Shown piece by piece: positions 27,317-35,072 of a stretch of 38,792 nt of DNA. The stretch lies in IMG/VR virus record IMGVR_UViG_3300021083_000123, positions 1-38,792 of that record. One strand, written 5' to 3'. This stretch comes from a virus. The first letter of the stretch is position 1; each line of letters opens with the position of its first letter. Below the pieces are notes generated by a model. That model ran no database searches, was not told the DNA's origin, and saw nothing but the letters and a program-made list of their open reading frames with translations. Position numbers and translations under genes: made by a program.

Positions 27317-28282
27317 ATGCCATACCAAATACAGCAAGCAAATACAGGCTTATCACCAAGCGACAGAACAGTCACTATTCCAGATAACGCAATTGATACA
27401 AATTATTATGACTCAGTAAATCAAGTTGGTGTCCAGTTTGTTGGCCGAAATGCGATCGACTATGGTGCTGCAATAGCACAAAATTTCTTACAAATGTTAG
27501 AAAATTTTGCCGGGCCTGCACTACCAAGTGCGTCTTGGACACAGCAAGGCCAATTATTTTTCAACACTACAAATCAAACCATGTATGTGAAGTTTCAAAC
27601 TACTGGTTCTCCTGAATCTGCAAATTGGATGTCATTAGCATCCATTAGTTCAACTGGCAATGCTAATATTCCTGGAAACTTAATAGTTGGCGGTGGCGTA
27701 ACGGTTACAGGTAATATTAATGCCACCAATGGTATCTTTACAGGAAATATGGCCTCGACAAGTGCTACTATTTCAGGTAATTTGATTGCTAATTCAATTG
27801 GATCAAGTGGACAGCCAGTAGCTGATATTTTTGCTACTAATATATTTGGTGGAACATTTTACGGTGTAGCAACATCAGCTGACTATTCCGACTTAGCAGA
27901 AAGATATGCTGCCGATAAACCAATGAAATCAGGAACTGTGGTGGCACTTGGTGGCGAAGCTGAAATTACAAGAACTACTGAACAAGGTGATAAGAATGTA
28001 TTCGGTGTAGTTAGTACGGCCCCTGGATTCATGTTAAATGCCAAAGCTGGCAATGACGATACACATCCATATGTAGCATTAAGTGGCCGAGTACCTGTTT
28101 ATGTTACTGGAAAAGCGAAAAAGGGATGGAGATTAGTAGCTAGTAAAACACCTGGAGTAGCCGAAGCTGTTAATCCTACTGATTTACATCTATATAGTTC
28201 AGTTCAAATTATTGGTCGTGCTCTTGAAGATAAATTAACAGACAAATTAGGACAATTACTAGCAGTAGTGGGCGTTAAATAA
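27317..28282 (+). CDS. Tail fibre or virion surface protein
   Basis: This 321-residue protein has an N-terminal part typical of fibre proteins (GQLFFNTTNQTMYVKF around 75-90), then a repetitive beta stretch (NIPGNLIVGGGVTVTGNINA). The C-terminal 130 residues start SADYSDLAERYAADKPMKSG and continue GTVVALGG, VFGVVSTAPGFMLNA and VALSGRVPVYVTGKAKKGWR. This domain is common at the ends of phage fibres and resembles intramolecular chaperone/peptidase-type trimerisation domains, though I see no clear cleavage site. It sits behind its own late promoter and ends 23 bases before the large adhesin, so the two may form one fibre. Confidence 0.7.
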   Translation: MPYQIQQANTGLSPSDRTVTIPDNAIDTNYYDSVNQVGVQFVGRNAIDYGAAIAQNFLQMLENFAGPALPSASWTQQGQLFFNTTNQTMYVKFQTTGSPESANWMSLASISSTGNANIPGNLIVGGGVTVTGNINATNGIFTGNMASTSATISGNLIANSIGSSGQPVADIFATNIFGGTFYGVATSADYSDLAERYAADKPMKSGTVVALGGEAEITRTTEQGDKNVFGVVSTAPGFMLNAKAGNDDTHPYVALSGRVPVYVTGKAKKGWRLVASKTPGVAEAVNPTDLHLYSSVQIIGRALEDKLTDKLGQLLAVVGVK

Positions 28283-28305
28283 TTTAATTACAGGAATAAG
28301 GCAAG

Positions 28306-31300
28306 ATGGCATATCAAACATCGGGACTGATTGAAGCAACTGATTACAATGGGTTTGTTTCCCAAATAAATGAAATTTTTGCTGATACTAATCAAGGGTC
28401 AACAATTCAGTCTCAGGCCGATTATGGATATGGCCAGACAGCATTAACCACTGTAGCTGCTAGTTCAATAGTCACTGCTGCGGAATGGTCGTCATTATTT
28501 AGTGCTGTAACTAATTCCGGCATACACCAGGGAACAAGCACTTCACCAATTCCATCTGCCGCTGCTCCTGGACAATTAATCGTAGCATACAATAATGTCA
28601 GCACCCACACTTTATCTCAAATTATTAGTAGCTTAGGAACTAATCGACTGAATGTTGCCGGCGGACAGTTGGCATCTCAATCTGAACCGGCGGCAACATA
28701 TAGCACTTCGTGGTCTACTCCTGGGTTAGCATATAACTGGCAAATAGATTTTGGATCTTGGAATAATGCAAGATATTTCTTTAATCTTGGAGGATCAGTA
28801 ACACTTGGTGCTTCAATGACGGTTGGGACTAGTGATCCAGAAGATTTGTTTTGGCAAACATTAATTGGCGATATGGGGACTGTTAGTTTTAATTCTACAT
28901 CTACAACATCTACAGGAAGTGGGTTAAATTCGAGCATTGGATTTTATGGTTTAACAACTACTCCTCAGGAAGTATTTTTCAATGTGCCGAGTCTGAGTTC
29001 TGCGTATCCAAATAATTTTATTGCTGTGACCGCAAGTTTAAATTCAACTGCCGGGACTGATGGTAAAATAAATTTTGTATTCTATTTAGTAAATTCATAT
29101 TCTGCTACATTCGATGGAACAGTAACAGCAAATGTCGGGTATGTAAAATCAGCAGGGGTAGTTCCGTATCCTGGAACTACAACATATAATGCTGGTAGTT
29201 TTTCTATATCATTTACACCACCAGCTTCCCCGGTAACAAATCCATTATCGATCGTAGTGGCACCTCTGAGTATATCTGATGTGATTACTGGTGCAGGAAC
29301 TGCTACTACTGGTAATGTTACAGTGACGCCGACTGGTGGAACAACTCCATATACGTTTGCATGGTCAGATATTGGATCATCGGGTTCAGTAACCAGTGCT
29401 GCGGTTACTGCTGGTGGCACTGGGTACACTGTTGCGCCTACAGTAGGATTTACTGGGGGAGGTGGAACTGGAGCTTCGGCAACTGCATCTATAACTGCGT
29501 CATCAATAAATGATGGAACTGAAGGTATATTTGCATTAGGTAATGGAACTACAACTACCAATAAATATACCTTCTCTAGCGATGCAGTTGCTTCTGGAAC
29601 AGCACTATTGGCTGCATTAACTTATGGACAGGCAACTGGTAATTCTATCTCTGGTATATTTGGAATAGGTAATTCCACCGTAACTACCAACAAATATACA
29701 TATTCCGGGGATACTGTTATTTCGGCAACTTCACTGTCAAATATATCATTAGACAGCGCAGCTACTGGCAACGCCACGGTGGGAATATTTCCATTTGGTA
29801 TTAGTGAGCTTGGAACTAATAAATACACCTATTCCGGCGACCTTGTTACAACTGGGCATACGTTAAGTTCATTTATGAATTTTGGTGCCGCAACTGGTAA
29901 CTCAGCAATAGGTGTATTTGCTTTAGGAAATAGCTCAACTGTCACCTCAATTTACACATATTCAAGTGATACATCAAGAAGTGGTACAGTACTTTTATAT
30001 GCACCGAACGCCGCTGGTAGCTCAGCTTCAGGTAATTCGAATATTGGTATATTTGTCGGGAATTCTTCAACTAGTATATATAATTACAATGCCGATACAG
30101 TAATACCAGGATCATCATTATCGGCTTCTTTAATTGCAGGCGCAGCAACTGGTAATTCTACTGAAGGTATATTTGCATTAGGGAATTCTGGAGCAGTCAC
30201 AAATAAATATATGTATGCAAGTGGTATTGTTTCTACTGCTACATCATTAGCCGCATCAATGACAAATAGTGGTGCCGCATCAAGTAATGGTATTGCTGCT
30301 GTAACAATTCCACTGCCGCCACTGGTAGCCAATACAATGGCATTATTTGCATTGAATCATTTAACTGTAGTTACAAATAAATATTTCTATTCTGGAAATA
30401 TTGTTGTTACAGGCTCAAATTTAAGTGTTACTAATTTCCACGCCGCAGCGGGAAATTCAACAGTAGGTATTTTCAATGAGACTTCAGTTGGCTCTACTTC
30501 AAAATATACCTACTCCGGTGATGTTGTTACGTCTGGTGCCTCACTACCTGGATCAGGAACTGGAGCAGCAACTGGTAATTCAACAGTAGGTATTTTCGCA
30601 CTAGGATCTACAACTACTTCAAAATATACCTACTCTGGTGATGTTGTTACATCTGGAACTGTTTTGACAGGCAACCTTGAAGACGGAGCAGCAACAAGTA
30701 ATTCAACTGAGGCTATATTTGCATTGGGTGTAGGAACAATTCCATCGACCACTACAAATAAATATACCTACTCTGGTGATGTTGTAGCTGCAGGAACCTC
30801 ACTATTGTCAGCACTGACTAATCCAATGGCAACGGGAAATTCAACAGTAGGTATATTTGCCTATGGTAATGCGACATTTACTACTAATAAATATACCTAT
30901 TCTGGTGATGTTGTAGCTGCTGCTACTAATCTAACATTTCATACCGCCGGTGGATGTGCTTCTGGAAATGGATTGACTGGCATATTTGCATCAGACAGCG
31001 CCTCTGGAAATGTAACAAACGTATATACTTATTCTGGTGATACTGTTGCTGTAGGAACTTCATTTACCCAAGGAACTAATAACGGTAGTGGAACATCAAA
31101 CGGCCAAGGCTCCCCAACTGGATATGTATCATCAATATTCATTACTGCTGGCGGATCTGGTTATACTTCTGCTCCTACCATTGGGTTAAGTGGCGGAGGC
31201 GGAACTGGTGCTGCCGCGACAGCAACAATTTCAAGTGTTGCTAATACTGTCAATTTTAGTAATCCATCTGGATCAATTTCACCACCGACAACCACTAATG

Positions 31301-33168
31301 CGGTAACTACATTCTATCAGACATTAACTTCTGGCGAAATATTAACTGGAACTGCTCAAGTATTAGTTACTGATAGCACACTACCAACTGCACAAACCGC
31401 AACACAAAATGTCAACTGGAGCTTAACGAGCAATACACCAAGTTCACTTTCGGCGGTATGTGTTCCTAGTTCTATAAATAGAACTCAGACTAACAATGGA
31501 ACCTTTTCAAGTAATAGTGTTACCTGTAATGTATCCGGTGGTATTTCTCCCTATACATATGCGTGGATAAATAATGGATCAGGAATTGTAACTATTTCTC
31601 CATTGAATACTGCGACAGTTAATATAACATCAGCAGTGATTCCTATCAGCACAACAAATTCTGGTACTATCACTTGTACAGTAACCGATAGTGCTACACC
31701 AACCCCAAATACGACACCAGCTACCCTTTCATATAGCTATACGAACAGTCCGTCATCAGTTCCTTTAACTTTAGGGAGTTATACTGTATCTCCATATGAT
31801 GTTACTATTAGTGGTTCATCAGTTGGCCAGCAAGCATTTACCACTCCAGGGACCTATGATTGGGTATGCCCGCCAGGAGTAACTTCCGTATCAGTAGTCG
31901 CAGTTGGTGCTGGCGGTGCTGGTGCCGTTGTTGCTGGCGTTAGTATTGGCGGCGCCGGCGGCGGATTAGGTTATGTAAATAATCTTACTGTAGTTCCCGG
32001 AAATACATATACCGTAGTTGTCGGCGCCGGTGGCGTTTGGATGGGTGCCAATGGTGGAGATAGTAGTTTTAATACTACTTCAGTTATCGGCGGCGGCGGA
32101 CATACTGGATCTACTTCATCAAGTGCCTTTACAGGGACTGGTGGCGGAAATGGCGGTGGTGGTGGATATGGCGGTATTAGTAATGATGGTGGTGGTGGCG
32201 GTGCAGGTGGATATTCTGGGGCAGGTGGCGCTGGTGGAAACTATGGCGGAACTGGTGCTAGTGGCCTTGGTGGTGGCGCTGGCGGCGGTGGCATTGCTAA
32301 TTATGCAGGTGGTGGTGTCGGATTACTAGGACAAGGCACATCCGGACTTGGTGGCGGAATAAGCACAAGTGATAATGGCGCTGGTGGATCTGGTGGCGAT
32401 AATGGTTTAGGTACTTACGGTGGAAATTATGGCGGCGGCGGCACTAATGAGCCCGGTGGTAGCGGAGCAGTCCGAGTTATCTGGCCAGGAAACACTCGAT
32501 TATTCCCAGCTACTAATACAGCAGATCAACCTGCAGGAACTGCAACCGGCCCGATTGAATCAATAACAGCATCTGGTGGTGTTCCTCCATATACATTTAC
32601 CTGGACATCACCAGCGGGTACATCAATTATTAATCAAACCACTAGTGGCGGTGGAGCAACAGGAAATTGTCAAGTTCAGGCGGTATTATTACCTGGCCAG
32701 ACCATAACTGGTTCATTGGCGACTTTAGTTACTGATTCAGTGAGTAATACAGCATCAAATAGCACATCATTATCAATGAATGCTACTGAGCCGTATCTTG
32801 CACCAACAGTGTATTATGTGGTAGCATCTGGGTCAAGTAATTGTAGCTTATCACCACCAGTAACTGGAAATTGTACTACAGTCCAGGTTCTTACAGCAAC
32901 ATTCAGTAGCGGAACTGATACTGGTATAACAAGTTTTGCAGGAAGTCCAGTCCCAACATTAACAATTAATGGAACTACTGCACCAGTTGGCGGAACAGTT
33001 AATTTAACAGGTTCGTGGTCAAGCCCTACAATTACTACTTCGGGCCCATCGGGTACATATACAATTACAATTACATTGGTTGCATATTTAATTGATACAG
33101 GAACTATGCCAAATACAACTGTAGGTCCTTACTCTAATACACAAACATTTACCTATACGCATAGTTAA
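28306..33168 (+). CDS. Large repeat-rich adhesin / tail fibre, 1620 residues
   Basis: The N-terminus (GLIEATDYNGFVSQINEIFA) is a fibre-attachment-like segment. Ig-like repeats follow with the motif GG--PYT(F/Y)-W at about residues 344, 1080 and 1425. Between about 360 and 978, 12 imperfect copies of a 40-55-residue repeat occur, with core YTYSGDVV preceded by GIFALGN; this could be a beta-propeller or stacked-sheet receptor domain. The block is flanked on both sides by GG-GYT-APT--(F/L)-GGGGTGA motifs. Residues about 1180-1405 contain a glycine-rich domain (VTSVSVVAVGAGGAGAV, then long Gly-Gly runs, ending GGSGAVRVIWPG). The protein is probably host-receptor binding. It is the last gene before the terminator and holds no in-frame CGG. 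Confidence 0.75.
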   Translation: MAYQTSGLIEATDYNGFVSQINEIFADTNQGSTIQSQADYGYGQTALTTVAASSIVTAAEWSSLFSAVTNSGIHQGTSTSPIPSAAAPGQLIVAYNNVSTHTLSQIISSLGTNRLNVAGGQLASQSEPAATYSTSWSTPGLAYNWQIDFGSWNNARYFFNLGGSVTLGASMTVGTSDPEDLFWQTLIGDMGTVSFNSTSTTSTGSGLNSSIGFYGLTTTPQEVFFNVPSLSSAYPNNFIAVTASLNSTAGTDGKINFVFYLVNSYSATFDGTVTANVGYVKSAGVVPYPGTTTYNAGSFSISFTPPASPVTNPLSIVVAPLSISDVITGAGTATTGNVTVTPTGGTTPYTFAWSDIGSSGSVTSAAVTAGGTGYTVAPTVGFTGGGGTGASATASITASSINDGTEGIFALGNGTTTTNKYTFSSDAVASGTALLAALTYGQATGNSISGIFGIGNSTVTTNKYTYSGDTVISATSLSNISLDSAATGNATVGIFPFGISELGTNKYTYSGDLVTTGHTLSSFMNFGAATGNSAIGVFALGNSSTVTSIYTYSSDTSRSGTVLLYAPNAAGSSASGNSNIGIFVGNSSTSIYNYNADTVIPGSSLSASLIAGAATGNSTEGIFALGNSGAVTNKYMYASGIVSTATSLAASMTNSGAASSNGIAAVTIPLPPLVANTMALFALNHLTVVTNKYFYSGNIVVTGSNLSVTNFHAAAGNSTVGIFNETSVGSTSKYTYSGDVVTSGASLPGSGTGAATGNSTVGIFALGSTTTSKYTYSGDVVTSGTVLTGNLEDGAATSNSTEAIFALGVGTIPSTTTNKYTYSGDVVAAGTSLLSALTNPMATGNSTVGIFAYGNATFTTNKYTYSGDVVAAATNLTFHTAGGCASGNGLTGIFASDSASGNVTNVYTYSGDTVAVGTSFTQGTNNGSGTSNGQGSPTGYVSSIFITAGGSGYTSAPTIGLSGGGGTGAAATATISSVANTVNFSNPSGSISPPTTTNAVTTFYQTLTSGEILTGTAQVLVTDSTLPTAQTATQNVNWSLTSNTPSSLSAVCVPSSINRTQTNNGTFSSNSVTCNVSGGISPYTYAWINNGSGIVTISPLNTATVNITSAVIPISTTNSGTITCTVTDSATPTPNTTPATLSYSYTNSPSSVPLTLGSYTVSPYDVTISGSSVGQQAFTTPGTYDWVCPPGVTSVSVVAVGAGGAGAVVAGVSIGGAGGGLGYVNNLTVVPGNTYTVVVGAGGVWMGANGGDSSFNTTSVIGGGGHTGSTSSSAFTGTGGGNGGGGGYGGISNDGGGGGAGGYSGAGGAGGNYGGTGASGLGGGAGGGGIANYAGGGVGLLGQGTSGLGGGISTSDNGAGGSGGDNGLGTYGGNYGGGGTNEPGGSGAVRVIWPGNTRLFPATNTADQPAGTATGPIESITASGGVPPYTFTWTSPAGTSIINQTTSGGGATGNCQVQAVLLPGQTITGSLATLVTDSVSNTASNSTSLSMNATEPYLAPTVYYVVASGSSNCSLSPPVTGNCTTVQVLTATFSSGTDTGITSFAGSPVPTLTINGTTAPVGGTVNLTGSWSSPTITTSGPSGTYTITITLVAYLIDTGTMPNTTVGPYSNTQTFTYTHS
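29506..31100 (+). repeat. Twelve imperfect coding repeats in the adhesin
   Basis: Each copy encodes roughly ATGNSTVGIFALGN, then TNKYTYSGDVV. The last five copies are the most alike at DNA level, sharing AAATATACCTA(C/T)TCTGGTGATG, which suggests recent duplication or ongoing recombination. Confidence 0.8.
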
Positions 33169-33171
33169 ACA

Positions 33172-33195
33172 AAAACCGCATTAAAATGCGGTTTT
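33172..33195. terminator. Bidirectional rho-independent terminator
   Basis: AAAACCGCATT pairs with AATGCGGTTTT in a near-perfect stem flanked by A and T runs on both sides. It lies between the convergent adhesin gene (ends 33168) and exonuclease gene (ends 33260), so it can stop transcription from both directions. Confidence 0.9.
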
Positions 33196-33259
33196 AATGT
33201 TTATATACGCAAGTATATGGTCAAAAATAAAGTAGCAAAATATCGCCTATTTTAGTGAA

Positions 33260-33781
33260 TTACTTTTTAATCATTTCAAACATTTTTAGTAAAGCTTCGG
33301 CGTTGCCTTTAGCATCATCGACCGGATTATGAGTATGTTTAGTTTCACGCAAATGTGTGAATTTTGCTCGAGTATCACCTTTTATACCTTTATAGAATGA
33401 TCCTATATTAAATGATGACCATCCAAAAGGATTTCGATTTAAAAATTTCCAAAAATAGAAATTTATATAAGCGGCATCAAATCCGTTATTATCTGAAAAA
33501 AGTATTGGGCGGCCTTCGATATTATCAGACAGCCATATTTCAAAATTCTGCATTGCATCTCGAGGTTCCGGAAACTTTAGTGTTTGGGCTCTTGTAAATC
33601 CAGAAATTCCCAGTGCTTCGGGAACCCATATATCACTTATTGGCTTTAATTCAGCATAGAAGGTTCTTTGTAATCCAGGTTCAACGATAACAGCACCAAA
33701 ACTTATCATTGAGTGAATTCCAGGACAAGGCCCATCAGCTTCGATATCTACCGAAACATTACGACATTTCTTATTTAACAT
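33260..33781 (-). CDS. dexA: DEDDh 3'-5' exonuclease, DexA/RNase T-like
   Basis: At 173 residues it contains the full DEDDh set: VDIEADGP with Asp12 and Glu14, FSDNNGFD with Asp102 (or Asp97), and HNPVDDAKGNAEAL with His151 and Asp156 (H-x4-D). The first block matches T4 DexA (DIEt.G) and related exonucleases that degrade host or recombination-intermediate DNA. T4 DexA is longer (227), so this is a compact version. It lies 19 bases after the gene at 34317 on the same strand and may share its late promoter. There is no in-frame CGG. Confidence 0.85.
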   Translation of the reverse strand: MLNKKCRNVSVDIEADGPCPGIHSMISFGAVIVEPGLQRTFYAELKPISDIWVPEALGISGFTRAQTLKFPEPRDAMQNFEIWLSDNIEGRPILFSDNNGFDAAYINFYFWKFLNRNPFGWSSFNIGSFYKGIKGDTRAKFTHLRETKHTHNPVDDAKGNAEALLKMFEMIKK

Positions 33782-33800
33782 TTTTTATTTACTTTCTATT

Positions 33801-34317
33801 TTAATTTGGAATTACTTGTCCAGCCTGGCTATTTCTAAATGGAACTCGTGGAAGAATCAAATATTGTAATGCGATCGCACTCTTTGGATAATTTTGAAAT
33901 AATACTTGGCGCATAGTAGATGCGGCGCTAAATCTAACCATAAAACTTGCTAGTCCAAGATTGGTTTCTCTATCAAATATTGTATATACAAGATTACCAA
34001 TTGAGTTTTCAAATGTCTGAAACCAATACACATTCGCACCACCAAAATCACCATATGGTATAATATACCCTGCATTTATAGAATTAATTGTTGCCTGAAC
34101 ATTCGAATCTAATGCTACAGATCCATCTTCAGAATAACAACCAAATTCGTCAATACATTGATTTCTATTTTCAGTGCCACCTTGATATCCTTTCAATAAA
34201 TTATGAGCACCGTTGTGTTAAATGAGGTGGATAATAAGTTAATCCTTCACCCAATGGCCCAGGCTGAGTTCCCGGCGAACCAGGCAATATTGGTGGAGTA
34301 TAAGGATAATGTGCCAT
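33801..34317 (-). CDS. Unknown 171-residue protein with one +1 CGG shift site
   Basis: From the ATG at 34317 the protein starts MAHYPYTPPILPGSPGTQPG. After 35 codons the frame meets CGG TGC TCA TAA. Skipping the C at 34212 continues as GAHNLLKGYQGGTENRNQ to the stop at 33801, 171 residues in all. The N-terminus is Pro/Gly-rich and extended; the rest is a mixed fold with FGGANVYWFQTFENSIGN and FMVRFSAASTMRQVLFQNY. A late-type GATAAATA box stands just upstream, so it may be a virion or late protein. I do not recognise the family. An alternative is that the downstream part starts at its own Met (MKGYQGG) at 34196, but it has no good ribosome binding site and the C-GGY signature is identical to the other genes. 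Confidence 0.65.
34209..34212 (-). other. +1 shift site CGGT (gene at 34317)
   Basis: CAA-C-GGT-GCT in the sense of the gene. Skipping the C at 34212 makes Gly36 in LTQGAHNLL. Without the shift translation stops three codons later. Confidence 0.7.
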
Positions 34318-34322
34318 ATACT

Positions 34323-34330
34323 TATTTATC
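34323..34330 (-). promoter_or_regulatory. Late-type promoter box GATAAATA on the minus strand
   Basis: The box lies five bases before the ATG at 34317. If transcription starts about six bases after the box, the mRNA would be almost leaderless, which is unusual; the box may instead be a chance match. Confidence 0.4.
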
Positions 34331-34363
34331 TAAATTCAAATGACAACTCCTATAGTCGAAGAT

Positions 34364-34630
34364 TCATTTTGGTTTAAGTTTTGATATTCTCTCATTTATC
34401 CTGAGCTTTACTTTATTACCCTCATTGATGCACGATAATATAAATAAAGTGCATCCAATGCATAATACTGCTATGATATCAATGTCAATTATTACTGAAA
34501 TAACAGCAGCAGCAAAAGATAACCACCACAATAATAAAAACATAATACCAGTCGATGATACTATTTTATTATGATCCAATAATTCATCATAAGTCATTTC
34601 GTCTATATATGAAAAGATATCTTTATCCAT
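34364..34630 (-). CDS. Small membrane protein, 88 residues
   Basis: The start is taken as the ATG at 34630 (MDKDIFSYIDEMTYDELLDH) because it overlaps the stop of the preceding gene (TATGGATAA) with AGGG upstream; a GTG at 34639 is possible. Two hydrophobic segments follow: about residues 27-46 (GIMFLLLWWLSFAAAVISV) and 48-65 (IDIIAVLCIGCTLFILS). The C-terminus is basic (KVKLRINERISKLKPK), so it is probably cytoplasmic. It is the last gene of the small-gene operon. Two-helix early membrane proteins of unknown role are common in T4-like phages. Confidence 0.7.
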   Translation of the reverse strand: MDKDIFSYIDEMTYDELLDHNKIVSSTGIMFLLLWWLSFAAAVISVIIDIDIIAVLCIGCTLFILSCINEGNKVKLRINERISKLKPK

Positions 34631-35072
34631 AAGAAACACACCCTATCTTTGATTTTTCATAGTTACACAATTCTTCAATCAACCACTCAATGTATAGATT
34701 CCATTTTTCTTTTCTGGCGGCGGTGGCGGCAGCAGCAGCAGCGTAGTAGGCGGCGTTGGCGGCGGAGGCGGCGCAATCGGCGGCTCTGACGACGGCCATT
34801 GCGTTGGCGGCGGCGGCGGTGGCGTGGGCGGCATCCCATGCCTTATTAAGTTCCTCCTTTGTAGCCAAGCCATCACGATATAATTTAGATATGCGAATGC
34901 ATTCCTCTGCCCTTTTATTACCTTTAGCCAAATGCTCTACATCATTGGCACATCTCCAAGCCCATTTAGTTCGAACTTCTTCTGGATAGGTATCACAGAG
35001 ATGCCAAGTGTTACTGTCCGATGTTAGGATTTCGTATTTAAGTAATACGAATGTTTTGATATCATCGATCAA
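34623..35072 (-). CDS. Alanine-rich protein of the Imm-5-like putative immunity family
   Basis: The protein has 149 residues and starts at TTG 35072, overlapping the previous stop (TTGA); no in-frame ATG lies nearby. The block TYPEEVRTKWAWRCANDVEHLAK is followed by AEECIRISKLYRDGLATKEELNKAWDAA and then a stretch of about 50 residues that is more than half alanine (ATAAAANAMAVVRAADCAAS...), ending KEKWNLYIEWLIEEL. This arrangement is typical of a phage and bacterial family annotated as putative Imm-5-like immunity proteins; its function is not established. The alanine stretch uses GCC/GCG codons and is far more GC-rich than its surroundings, a sign of repeat expansion or import. Confidence 0.7.
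   Translation of the reverse strand: MIDDIKTFVLLKYEILTSDSNTWHLCDTYPEEVRTKWAWRCANDVEHLAKGNKRAEECIRISKLYRDGLATKEELNKAWDAAHATAAAANAMAVVRAADCAASAANAAYYAAAAAATAARKEKWNLYIEWLIEELCNYEKSKIGCVSYG
34710..34845. repeat. GC-rich GCN trinucleotide tract coding poly-alanine
   Basis: The plus strand shows repeated GGCGGC, GGCAGCAGC and GGCGGAGGC units in an otherwise AT-rich genome. A second open frame on the same strand would read poly-proline, which I treat as a shadow. Confidence 0.8.

Noticed and set aside
32018-32329. Valine-rich frame inside the glycine-rich part of the adhesin
   Set aside because: Shadow of the GGY-rich coding tract in another frame.
826-34317. Pseudogene decay as the cause of the split genes
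   Set aside because: All 11 lesions are the same single-base C before an in-phase GGY, with no in-frame stops or deletions elsewhere in these genes, and gp46 and gp55 are expected to be essential.
826-34317. Sequencing or assembly error as the cause of the split genes
   Set aside because: An error tied to GG or CGG should appear in any codon phase and on either strand relative to the gene. Here all sites are in codon phase and gene-sense, and long virion genes rich in GG are untouched. Not fully excluded without raw reads.
34679-34876. Proline-rich frame inside the alanine-rich gene
   Set aside because: It is a frame shadow of the GCC repeat tract; the alanine frame continues into recognisable family sequence on both sides.
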